This document shows, piece after piece, positions 1 through 4,282 of a stretch of DNA of 5,531 nt. The DNA is from an uncultured Clostridia bacterium (lineage in GTDB: Bacteria > Bacillota > Clostridia > UBA1381). Below the pieces are notes generated by a model. It was not told the DNA's origin and made no database searches. It saw only the letters and a program-made list of their open reading frames with translations. A program made the position numbers and the translations under genes. The stretch is from the NCBI GenBank assembly GCA_910585795.1, contig CAJUFV010000034.1, positions 1 through 5,531 of the forward strand, in the 5' to 3' direction. The first letter of the stretch is position 1; each line of letters starts with the position of its first letter.

Positions 1-18
1 AATATTTTTGTTTTCATA

Positions 19-47
19 TTGATTTATTGAAAGACATTTGATATAAT
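19..47 (+). promoter_or_regulatory. Predicted sigma-A promoter for a rightward RNA
   Basis: TTGATT (19-24), a 17-bp spacer and TATAAT (42-47), with the extended -10 dinucleotide TG at 39-40. Transcription would start near 54. No convincing protein gene follows on this strand. What follows is structured DNA ending in a terminator-like hairpin, which suggests a non-coding transcript. Promoter-like sequences arise by chance in AT-rich DNA, so confidence is moderate. Confidence 0.45.
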
Positions 48-53
48 ATGAGT

Positions 54-186
54 AAGGGAAAGGGCTTGTGCCCCTCGCCTTATTTGATGATATCGATTAG
101 AATTTTTATCCAACCTATTAGGCTGATTATTCTAATCAGGAGCTTTTCAACTATTGCGAGTAGCTTGAAAAGCTCTTTTTCTTTGT
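54..186 (+). ncRNA. Possible structured small RNA, antisense to a small peptide ORF
   Basis: The stretch runs from the predicted start of the 19-47 promoter to a terminator-like hairpin. Three structures are visible. Near the 5' end, TAAGG (53-57) can pair with CCTTA (78-82), enclosing GGGC/GCCC (62-65/70-73). In the middle there is a 9-bp inverted repeat (95-103/129-137). At the 3' end an 11-bp perfect stem, GAGCTTTTCAA/TTGAAAAGCTC (140-150/165-175), is followed by TCTTTTTCTTT. The RNA would be complementary to most of the minus-strand peptide ORF at 80-196. Alternatively the last hairpin merely terminates a gene lying to the left of the window. Existence of the RNA is inferred. Confidence 0.35.
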
Positions 187-196
187 TGTCTTTCAA
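80..196 (-). CDS. Small hydrophobic cationic peptide, possible type I toxin-like product
   Basis: A minus-strand ORF of 38 codons from a TTG start, too short for routine calling. The TTG is preceded by a good ribosome binding site, AAAGGGG (205-211), with an 8-nt spacer. An in-frame ATG at 226 would give 48 residues but has only a weak AGGTG 11 nt upstream. The product has a charged N-terminus (KDNKEKE) and a long hydrophobic segment with scattered Lys/Arg, including LLIRIISLIGWIKILIDIIK at the very C-terminus, compatible with a single amphipathic or membrane helix. It lies downstream of the recombinase, beyond that gene's terminator, and has no clear promoter of its own. A predicted RNA on the opposite strand overlaps it. 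No family is recognised; the toxin idea rests on size, hydrophobicity and antisense arrangement only. It could also be a non-coding ORF. Confidence 0.35.
   Translation of the reverse strand: MKDNKEKELFKLLAIVEKLLIRIISLIGWIKILIDIIK
140..186 (+). terminator. Rho-independent terminator, rightward
   Basis: A perfect 11-bp stem (140-150/165-175) is followed by a T-rich tract, TCTTTTTCTTT. CTA/TAG (151-153/161-163) can extend the pairing inside the loop. The tract has a C after the first T and another after five more, so it is not an ideal U-run. The same bases encode part of the minus-strand peptide ORF, so the palindrome could be partly incidental. Confidence 0.5.
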
Positions 197-282
197 TGTT
201 TCATCCCCTTTCAATACATTAAGCATATCATAGATACACACCTATTATTAAGCTTTTTTGGACTATTTTGAAATTTTTTTTA

Positions 283-311
283 TAAAAAAGACACCTCCGG
301 AGAAGTGTCTT
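283..311 (-). terminator. Rho-independent terminator of the serine recombinase gene
   Basis: On the minus strand, AAGACAC...GTGTCTT (plus-strand positions 288-294/305-311) forms a 7-bp stem with further CTCC/GGAG potential in the loop, followed by a run of six T (complement of 283-288). It begins 6 bp after the recombinase stop codon. The plus strand has a weaker T-tract after the hairpin (TTGCTTTTT), so it may act in both directions. Confidence 0.8.
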
Positions 312-316
312 GCTTT

Positions 317-1846
317 TTACAATGTATATTTCATTTCTATTTCAAGAGAGCATTCTGTTTTGTTCTGTTCCTTAGTATGTTCATAGTATATTTTGTTTAT
401 CATTTGCTTAAGAAGTCTATTTTTATCGGCAGCGGAAAGAGTATCATAGTGAAGCAGAAGTTGTTTAAGGATTGGAATAGCTTCGCTCATCGGCGGAGCC
501 TGTTCAAGCTCTGCCAGCTTGATTTCATTTTCACGAAGGGAGTCTTCCGCGTATTTAATTTTTTCAGAGATAGTCTTGCTGCGTTCAAGAAAGGTCGGTA
601 CATCATATGTACCTTGCTCGAGTAAATCATGAAGGCGCGCTTTCTGTGTATTAAGATTATTTATGGCTTTTTTAAATTCACGTATTGAAATTTTTATGAC
701 CTCCGCGCTTTGCGTACTTTCGCTTTTAGAATTAGCTTCTAAAGTGGAATTGTACTTGGAAAGTGTTTGCTTTAAAAAATCAAGCAAATATTTTTCTAAA
801 TATTCCGTTCTTATGCTTCTTGTGCAGGCTGTTGTTGTGCATAGAAGTCTGTTACCGCCCTTTTTTGAAAACTGACGCTGAATGGCGCTTCCGCAGTTAC
901 GGCAATACAGAAGTCCCGCGAACGGATTTCTCAAATCGCCTGTATATGTAGGCGGATGCGCTTTTGAAAGACGTATTTTTTGCGCTTCGTCAAAAAGCTC
1001 CTGAGTTATGATTGCGGGGTGTATTCCGTCCGCGACAATCCATTTTTCTTTTTCGTTCAGCACACGGCGATTCTTGTCAGTTGGAGATTTTTTCTTTAAA
1101 TGTCTGCGTCTGTTCCATATTATTTTACCCGTGTAGAGTGGATTTTGGAGAAAAAACTGTATTGAGGTACGGGAAAAATAATCACTTTTTCGCGGCGTAT
1201 ATCCCATACTGTTCAGCTTTTCTGCTATGGTATAGCTTCCCATATGCTGATTGACATACATATCAAAGACCATCCGAACAACATTTGCTTCATCCTCGCA
1301 GATTTCAAGAGTAGGATGCTTGTCAATGTATACGCGGTGGTATCCGTAAGGCGGTTCTGTTACATGCCACCCGTATTCTACGGATTTTTCAACACCTTTA
1401 CGCAGTCTGCGCTTGATGGATTTTAACTCCTGGCGCGCGATAAAGGATTGCATTTCAACAGATTGTTCGTCTATTTCATTGTTAAGGTCATAGGTTTTGT
1501 TGGGAGTGATTATAAAGACGTTATGCTCCTGAAGGGCCTCAAGAATAATTCCGCCGTCTTTTTGAGAGGAACGCCCTAAACGGTCTATTTCCATACAGCA
1601 TATAGCGCTGTATTTGTCGTTTTCTACATCCTGAAGTAATTTCAGCATTTCCGGACGAGTGAAAAGTCCGTCTCCGGATACAACCTCCTTATATATTTCA
1701 GTAATGTTTAAATCCATTTTAGACGCAAGCTTCATAAGCGTATCAGAGTGACGAGAAAGTGTTTCATCAATACTTTCGCTGTCAGGGTCCATTCGTGATT
1801 TACGCAAATATATGGCTACACTGTCCTTGTAAGAAGAAAATCGCAT
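317..1846 (-). CDS. Large serine recombinase (site-specific integrase)
   Basis: A 509-residue integrase-type enzyme of the large serine recombinase family, which integrates and excises phages and conjugative elements by concerted double-strand cleavage through a 5'-phosphoserine link. The N-terminal catalytic domain (about 8-150) shows the nucleophile motif YLRKSR with Ser17, EVVSG (54-58), a conserved-type RP (64-65) and IDRLGRS (87-93). A recombinase domain follows (about 160-290: PPYGY, L-NPLYTGKIIWNRRR, DGIHPAII). Then a zinc ribbon with Cys315/318/336/341 and a long charged helical stretch (about 385-460), likely the coiled coil that controls direction in this family. The start is the ATG at 1846, preceded by AAAGGAG (1857-1863) and a 10-nt spacer; upstream in-frame codons lack a ribosome binding site. 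It is complete with its own terminator. An accessory directionality factor is not identifiable here. Confidence 0.96.
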   Translation of the reverse strand: MRFSSYKDSVAIYLRKSRMDPDSESIDETLSRHSDTLMKLASKMDLNITEIYKEVVSGDGLFTRPEMLKLLQDVENDKYSAICCMEIDRLGRSSQKDGGIILEALQEHNVFIITPNKTYDLNNEIDEQSVEMQSFIARQELKSIKRRLRKGVEKSVEYGWHVTEPPYGYHRVYIDKHPTLEICEDEANVVRMVFDMYVNQHMGSYTIAEKLNSMGYTPRKSDYFSRTSIQFFLQNPLYTGKIIWNRRRHLKKKSPTDKNRRVLNEKEKWIVADGIHPAIITQELFDEAQKIRLSKAHPPTYTGDLRNPFAGLLYCRNCGSAIQRQFSKKGGNRLLCTTTACTRSIRTEYLEKYLLDFLKQTLSKYNSTLEANSKSESTQSAEVIKISIREFKKAINNLNTQKARLHDLLEQGTYDVPTFLERSKTISEKIKYAEDSLRENEIKLAELEQAPPMSEAIPILKQLLLHYDTLSAADKNRLLKQMINKIYYEHTKEQNKTECSLEIEMKYTL

Positions 1847-1875
1847 AAAAATAACACTCCTTTGTAAAAATTGTA

Positions 1876-1904
1876 TTGAAATTCTGGAGTGTATATGATA
1901 TAAT
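1876..1904 (+). promoter_or_regulatory. Strong predicted sigma-A promoter, rightward
   Basis: TTGAAA (1876-1881), exactly 17 bp, then TATAAT (1899-1904) with an extended -10 TG (1896-1897). It matches consensus at 11 of 12 positions. It points away from the recombinase gene and into a 70-bp gap that contains no ORF but ends in an intrinsic terminator of the same orientation. The -10 element overlaps the left arm of a 12-bp inverted repeat (1889-1900), so it could be regulated by a protein bound there. Confidence 0.6.
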
Positions 1905-1936
1905 ATTAATTGTTTAGCGTGGTGTATCATATACAC
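1889..1936. repeat. 12-bp perfect inverted repeat spanning 48 bp upstream of the recombinase
   Basis: GTGTATATGATA (1889-1900) and its exact complement TATCATATACAC (1925-1936) are separated by 24 bp. The right arm is also half of its own small hairpin, GTGTAT-CAT-ATACAC (1922-1936). It lies between the recombinase ribosome binding site and the end of the next gene, and it overlaps a plus-strand promoter. It may be an operator for recombinase expression or a recombinase binding site. The 48-bp span is like serine integrase attachment sites, but an intact attP would not be expected in an integrated copy. Confidence 0.6.
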
Positions 1937-1975
1937 ACTTTCCCCCCGGCCGTTTGAGCGGCCGGGGAATTTTTA
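1911..1975 (+). ncRNA. Predicted ~65-nt small RNA between recombinase and 134-aa gene
   Basis: Predicted from promoter plus terminator. Transcription from 1876-1904 should start near 1911, and an intrinsic terminator ends it near 1975. The RNA would carry two hairpins: GTGTAT-CAT-ATACAC (1922-1936) and the GC-rich terminator stem (1944-1967). It contains no ORF with a start codon. It would be antisense to any recombinase leader transcript that starts upstream of about 1936, and its 3' end touches the stop codon of the convergent 134-aa gene. No known RNA family is recognised, and expression is inferred. Confidence 0.45.
1944..1974 (+). terminator. GC-rich Rho-independent terminator, rightward
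   Basis: CCCCGGCCG (1944-1952) pairs perfectly with CGGCCGGGG (1959-1967) around a 6-nt loop, followed by AATTTTT. On the minus strand the bases after the stem are GGAAAG, with no U-tract. It therefore does not look like a terminator for the leftward gene whose stop codon is only a few bases away. This asymmetry is the main support for a rightward transcript here. Confidence 0.7.
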
Positions 1976-2377
1976 ATATTCTGAATTTTTCAGATAATCC
2001 ATGTGCCTGCGATAGCGCTTAGGTACATTGATAGGTACATCATAATCAATAGCCTTCAGAAACGCTGTTATTGTGTCTACACCGTCATTAAAGAATTGCG
2101 CTATGCGTTTTTCCTTGTTGCTTATGCCTTTATAATCAGGCGGACATACGAATGTCCAGTCAGCGCCTTCATTATCAAAAATAATCCGGTAATATTTATC
2201 AATTTCATAGCTGTCAAGAGCATTCGCAAGCAGTATATGATGCTCACACCCTTCGTCAAGCAATGCCACAACAGCGTGTGAGCCGTCATGGGCGATAACC
2301 GCCATTAGAGGTTCACTGTCGTGGCTGATAAATTCGGCTTGATGTGGGTCGCTGCCGTAATATTTGATGATTTTCAT
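1973..2377 (-). CDS. Hypothetical protein of 134 residues
   Basis: Not recognised. The product is a soluble-looking, acidic protein without signal peptide or membrane segment. It begins MKIIKYYGSDPHQAEFISHD and has a compact hydrophobic middle (PLMAVIAHDGSHAVVALLDE) that reads like alternating beta strands. An aromatic stretch follows (YYRIIFDNEGADWTFVCPP), then a helical C-terminus ending RYRRHMDYLKNSEY. The ATG at 2377 is chosen because AAGGAAG (2384-2390) lies 6 nt upstream; an in-frame ATG at 2419 has no ribosome binding site and would overlap the preceding gene. It follows that gene by 29 bp in the same orientation, so the two are probably cotranscribed. Its place between repressor and integrase suggests a lysogeny-expressed accessory function such as immunity or superinfection exclusion, but this is position-based inference only. 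Confidence 0.85.
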   Translation of the reverse strand: MKIIKYYGSDPHQAEFISHDSEPLMAVIAHDGSHAVVALLDEGCEHHILLANALDSYEIDKYYRIIFDNEGADWTFVCPPDYKGISNKEKRIAQFFNDGVDTITAFLKAIDYDVPINVPKRYRRHMDYLKNSEY

Positions 2378-2406
2378 ATGATGCTTCCTTTCTGTTTCAG
2401 CGCGCT

Positions 2407-2810
2407 TTACGGATTGCATATCTTGCAGGGTTCATATTCAAGTCTTATCGCTTCTGATTTTTGTATTTCTTTGATATTGGCTTTATTTTTCACATACTGG
2501 CAATCAGGCTTATGATATTTTTTGCCGCTTGTTGTTATGTATACAGCCTCAAATTCAACGGACGCGGAAGGAGAGGCTGATACCGTGGGTGTTACTGTAT
2601 TTACCGCGGGTATTGATGATTTAGGCGCGTAATAAAGATATATAAGCACCGACAATATAAGCATTGAACATATAATTGAAATATTACGCAGGCTTTTTTG
2701 ATGTTCAAGAAGTATTTTTACATATACCGCGAATTCATCAGCTTCGTTGATGATAAATTTTTTTGTGTCAGTCCGTACCTTCTAATAAATTTACTTGTTT
2801 CTTTGTTCAT
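2407..2810 (-). CDS. Membrane-anchored protein with Ada-like Cys/His metal-binding domain, frame interrupted
   Basis: Two overlapping reading frames look like one gene. The first starts at ATG 2810 behind TAGGAG (2820-2825, 9-nt spacer) and reads MNKETSKFIRRYGLTQK. At a run of seven T on the plus strand (2758-2764) the frame must shift by -1 (or one base must be gained or lost) to continue as FIINEADEFAVYVKILLEHQ. Then come a membrane helix (ISIICSMLILSVLIYLYYA), a Pro/Ser/Thr/Val-rich linker and the C-terminal motif YHKPDCQYVKN...AIRLEYEPCKICNP. The H-x3-C...C-x2-C pattern (His51, Cys55, Cys80, Cys83 counted from the internal ATG at 2664) matches small Ada-type metal-binding domains found at the ends of secreted or anchored bacterial proteins. 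The rejoined protein is about 134 residues. The break may be a real mutation, a sequencing error or slippage. A conservative call is the 85-codon ORF 2407-2664, which has no clear ribosome binding site. Confidence 0.7.
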
Positions 2811-2843
2811 TTAAAACAACTCCTATCATATAATTTCAACATC

Positions 2844-2875
2844 ATTATACAATAAAAGTTAGTATCGGACACTAA
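2844..2875 (-). promoter_or_regulatory. Predicted promoter with overlapping palindromic operator
   Basis: On the minus strand, TATAAT (complement of 2844-2849) lies about 35 bp before the ATG at 2810. The -35 region is poor (GTGTCC at 2872-2867). It is occupied by a 17-bp palindrome, TTAGTATCGGACACTAA (2859-2875), in which 7 of 8 positions pair around a central G. This overlaps the repressor stop codon. A weak -35 under a palindrome suggests control by a dimeric regulator. The sequence differs from the operator at 3482-3498, so a different regulator may act here. Confidence 0.45.
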
Positions 2876-3366
2876 TCTATTTCGCTGTTATTATAATCTA
2901 TATTATACAAGGCGTCAAAAGCCGCCTGCCGCTGTTTATCCGTAATAGTCTTACGCTGTGTTCCTTGTCCCTTTGCCGCTATCCTAGCGTATGAGGCGTT
3001 TGATTTTGAGTATTTATTCGATTTAAGCATGTGCTTCATTTCACCGCGTATCTCTGCTTTGTCCTCCTTATCCAATTGCCTGTACATATCAAATACAAAT
3101 TGGTCCGGGTCAACCTCTGAGGGCGAGGGAACATCAGGCAGAGCGGAAGTGTTTATTTTTGCGTTTCCGTCCCAGCCCATAAGATATGCGGGTGTAGTTT
3201 GTAATCTATCTGCTAATAGTTTAATTTTACTTGCGGGAATATTCTGAATAATACCAACCTCGTATTTATGAATAGTTTGTTTTGTGGTTTTCGCGCAAAC
3301 GGCTAATTCATCTTGTGTTATTCCCATATCAGTTCGTAATTTTTTTATTCTTTCACCTATAGTCAC
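2872..3366 (-). CDS. XRE-family helix-turn-helix repressor (CI-like)
   Basis: A 164-residue DNA-binding protein whose N-terminal domain (about 3-65) is a typical XRE/lambda-repressor fold: GERIKKLRTDMGITQDELA, recognition region TTKQTIHKYEVG, then the common phage-repressor ending TPAYLMGWD (58-66). A Pro/Ser-rich linker (about 74-88) leads to a charged helical C-terminus (FDMYRQLDKEDKAEIRGEM). No LexA-type Ser/Lys peptidase domain is visible, so RecA-stimulated self-cleavage is unlikely. The GTG at 3366 is chosen because GAAGGTG (3373-3379) is 6 nt upstream and it puts the HTH at the N-terminus; an ATG at 3456 would add an unrelated 30-residue leader across the promoter. It is divergent from the Cro-like gene and probably controls both promoters through the operators around 3403-3498 and 3722-3738. 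Likely role: maintenance of the integrated state. Confidence 0.92.
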   Translation of the reverse strand: MTIGERIKKLRTDMGITQDELAVCAKTTKQTIHKYEVGIIQNIPASKIKLLADRLQTTPAYLMGWDGNAKINTSALPDVPSPSEVDPDQFVFDMYRQLDKEDKAEIRGEMKHMLKSNKYSKSNASYARIAAKGQGTQRKTITDKQRQAAFDALYNIDYNNSEID

Positions 3367-3387
3367 AATTTTCACCTTCTTTAGGAT

Positions 3388-3416
3388 AGTATAACACAAG
3401 AAAAGTAACCTGTCAA
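3388..3416 (-). promoter_or_regulatory. Repressor promoter
   Basis: On the minus strand, TTGACA (complement of 3411-3416), 17 bp, then TATACT (complement of 3388-3393) with an extended -10 TG. It lies 22 bp upstream of the repressor GTG. The spacer contains AAGTAAC (3403-3409 on the plus strand), identical to one arm of the palindromic operator at 3482-3498 with its preceding A. This suggests autoregulation or regulation by the Cro-like protein. Confidence 0.85.
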
Positions 3417-3449
3417 GAAATTTTTTGCCGATAAAATGAAAAAAGGTGC

Positions 3450-3478
3450 TTGACAAGTGACAAGGAATGTGATATACT
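3450..3478 (+). promoter_or_regulatory. Early rightward promoter for the Cro-like gene
   Basis: TTGACA (3450-3455), 17 bp, TATACT (3473-3478), with extended -10 TG (3470-3471). Transcription should start around 3485, inside the palindromic operator at 3482-3498, so a bound repressor would block initiation. AAGTGAC (3455-3461), one mismatch from the operator half-site, overlaps the -35. The two divergent promoters are back to back with 33 bp between their -35 hexamers. Confidence 0.88.
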
Positions 3479-3481
3479 TAA

Positions 3482-3498
3482 GTAACTTAAAAAGTTAC
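3482..3498. promoter_or_regulatory. Palindromic operator, copy 1
   Basis: GTAACTTAAAAAGTTAC is a perfect palindrome with 7-bp arms around AAA. It lies just after the -10 element of the early promoter and before the ribosome binding site of the Cro-like gene. It sits inside a 23-bp segment (3478-3500) repeated exactly at 3718-3740. It is the natural candidate for the binding site of the divergent repressor and/or the Cro-like protein. Confidence 0.8.
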
Positions 3499-3514
3499 AA
3501 GAGGAGGTGCTATA

Positions 3515-3721
3515 ATGGAAAATATGCTTGATGTGAATGCTTTTAAGGCAGCATTGACAAAAAAAGGTTATACGCAGGCGCAATTAGCGGAAAAAATCGG
3601 AATTTCATCAAGAACTCTTACTAACAGAATTAAAACCGGCGATTTTGGAAGCGTTGAAATTAAAAAAATTTCTGAAGTTTTAGAAATATCAAATCCCATG
3701 TCAATTTTTTTTGCCAATTAA
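3515..3721 (+). CDS. Cro-like small helix-turn-helix DNA-binding protein
   Basis: A 68-residue protein consisting essentially of one helix-turn-helix domain. Helices 2 and 3 are TQAQLAEKIGISSRTLTNRI (20-39), followed by GDFGSVEIKKISEVLEI and the short tail NPMSIFFAN. The size and the FxxALxxxGYTQ start resemble the small Cro/DUF739-type proteins of Firmicute prophages. The ATG at 3515 has a perfect AGGAGGTG (3502-3509) with a 5-nt spacer. It is the first gene of the rightward early transcript, divergent from the repressor. Its stop codon (3719-3721) lies inside the second copy of the repeated operator segment. Likely role: opposing the repressor and tuning early transcription. Which palindrome it binds is not shown by sequence. 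Confidence 0.92.
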   Translation: MENMLDVNAFKAALTKKGYTQAQLAEKIGISSRTLTNRIKTGDFGSVEIKKISEVLEISNPMSIFFAN

Positions 3722-3738
3722 GTAACTTAAAAAGTTAC
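3722..3738. promoter_or_regulatory. Palindromic operator, copy 2
   Basis: The same 17 bp as the operator at 3482-3498, 240 bp downstream and directly after the Cro-like gene's stop codon. The exact match extends to 23 bp (3718-3740). No promoter of comparable quality is seen next to it, so it may support repressor looping or cooperative binding, or act as a roadblock to elongation. Between here and 3867 I see no other gene, only GC-rich dyads around 3769-3783. Confidence 0.75.
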
Positions 3739-3867
3739 AAAAAATCAGCGTAAGAAAATAAATATAGGGCCTGCGCTGCGCGATGAAAATATCATGAAAT
3801 AAGGGGTTAAGCAATAGAATAGGACAAAATCAAGGCCGCATAGAAATTAATGAGGGGGGTGGAGACT

Positions 3868-4080
3868 GTGAGGCTATTGGACGGTTATGAGCTTATAGAG
3901 CTTACAGAAGATAAAATTATACAGCAAAAGCGTATTGGTGAAAGCGGATTTATAAGAGTAACGGGAAATCCAAATCCGCCGGAGGAGGAGCAGCAGGAAT
4001 GTATAAATAAGGTTGCGGAGATTTTACTTAAAGAGCATAGAAAGAGCCAAAGAGAAGCGCGGTCAATAGAAGGCGCGTAA
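3868..4080 (+). CDS. Hypothetical small early protein
   Basis: Not recognised. It has 70 residues and no Cys or membrane segment. The N-terminal half looks like a small beta-rich unit (LLDGYELIELTEDKIIQQKRIGESGFIRVTG), followed by a Pro/Glu turn (NPNPPEEEQQE) and a basic helix (CINKVAEILLKEHRKSQREARS). The GTG at 3868 is preferred because the G-rich Shine-Dalgarno (GGGGGGTG, 3854-3861) lies 6 nt upstream; an in-frame ATG at 3850 precedes that sequence and has no binding site of its own. It is in the early rightward operon after the Cro-like gene. It is followed by a hairpin cluster that begins about 12 bp after its stop codon. Confidence 0.75.
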   Translation: MRLLDGYELIELTEDKIIQQKRIGESGFIRVTGNPNPPEEEQQECINKVAEILLKEHRKSQREARSIEGA

Positions 4081-4091
4081 GTTTCGTGGAG

Positions 4092-4178
4092 CAGCGCGTT
4101 AGCGTTGGGGGCGTGTTGCGTTGGCAACAAACGCCGCGGAAGGACAAGCCCATGAGCATAGGCAAGCCGCTCCGGAGC
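4092..4178 (+). repeat. Cluster of short hairpins related to the 5052-5289 array
   Basis: Four short dyads in a row fill the gap between genes. CAGCGC-GTTA-GCGTTG (4092-4107) has 14 of 16 bases in common with the hairpin that opens every unit of the downstream array. GCGT/ACGC with GTTGC/GCAAC (4111-4134) forms a 9-bp stem with a two-base bulge. GCC...GGC (4148-4163) has inner AT/AT pairing. GCTCCGGAGC (4169-4178) is a 10-bp palindrome. GGAAGGA (4138-4144), an SD-like sequence, follows the second hairpin, again as in the array. No recognised repeat family. Confidence 0.6.
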
Positions 4179-4240
4179 AAAAATACAAAGAAGTTCCTTA
4201 AAGTACATATATTTATCCATCAATCAGGAGCGGTTTACTT

Positions 4241-4282
4241 ATGCTTGTGGGTAACGGAAGAAAAGGAGATGAAGAAATTTGA
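4241..4282 (+). CDS. Possible 13-residue leader peptide overlapping the next start
   Basis: ATG at 4241 behind AGGAG (4226-4230, 10-nt spacer) opens a 13-codon frame, MLVGNGRKGDEEI, that stops at TGA 4280-4282. That stop overlaps the proposed TTG start of the next gene (4279-4281), an arrangement typical of translational coupling. It could be a genuine leader, the N-terminus of the next gene with a frame change, or chance. There is no family evidence. Confidence 0.25.
   Translation: MLVGNGRKGDEEI

Noticed and set aside
48..233. A 61-codon plus-strand ORF at the left edge
   Set aside because: The ATG directly follows the -10 element, leaving no room for a ribosome binding site, and the frame runs through the terminator-like hairpin.
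1..316. Attachment site (attL/attR) of the element
   Set aside because: One is expected near here given the outward-facing recombinase, but with only one element end visible no core repeat can be identified.
305..1426. Several plus-strand ORFs inside the recombinase gene
   Set aside because: They are shadows of a complete serine recombinase with clear catalytic motifs on the other strand.
3769..3783. GC-rich dyad (GCGCTGCGC region) as a terminator or hairpin-family member
   Set aside because: The stem is very short, there is no U-tract, and it shows no clear match to the array hairpins.
3885..4223. A 112-codon minus-strand ORF
   Set aside because: It lies antisense to the 3868-4080 gene and the hairpin cluster, has no SD, and its direction opposes the early operon.
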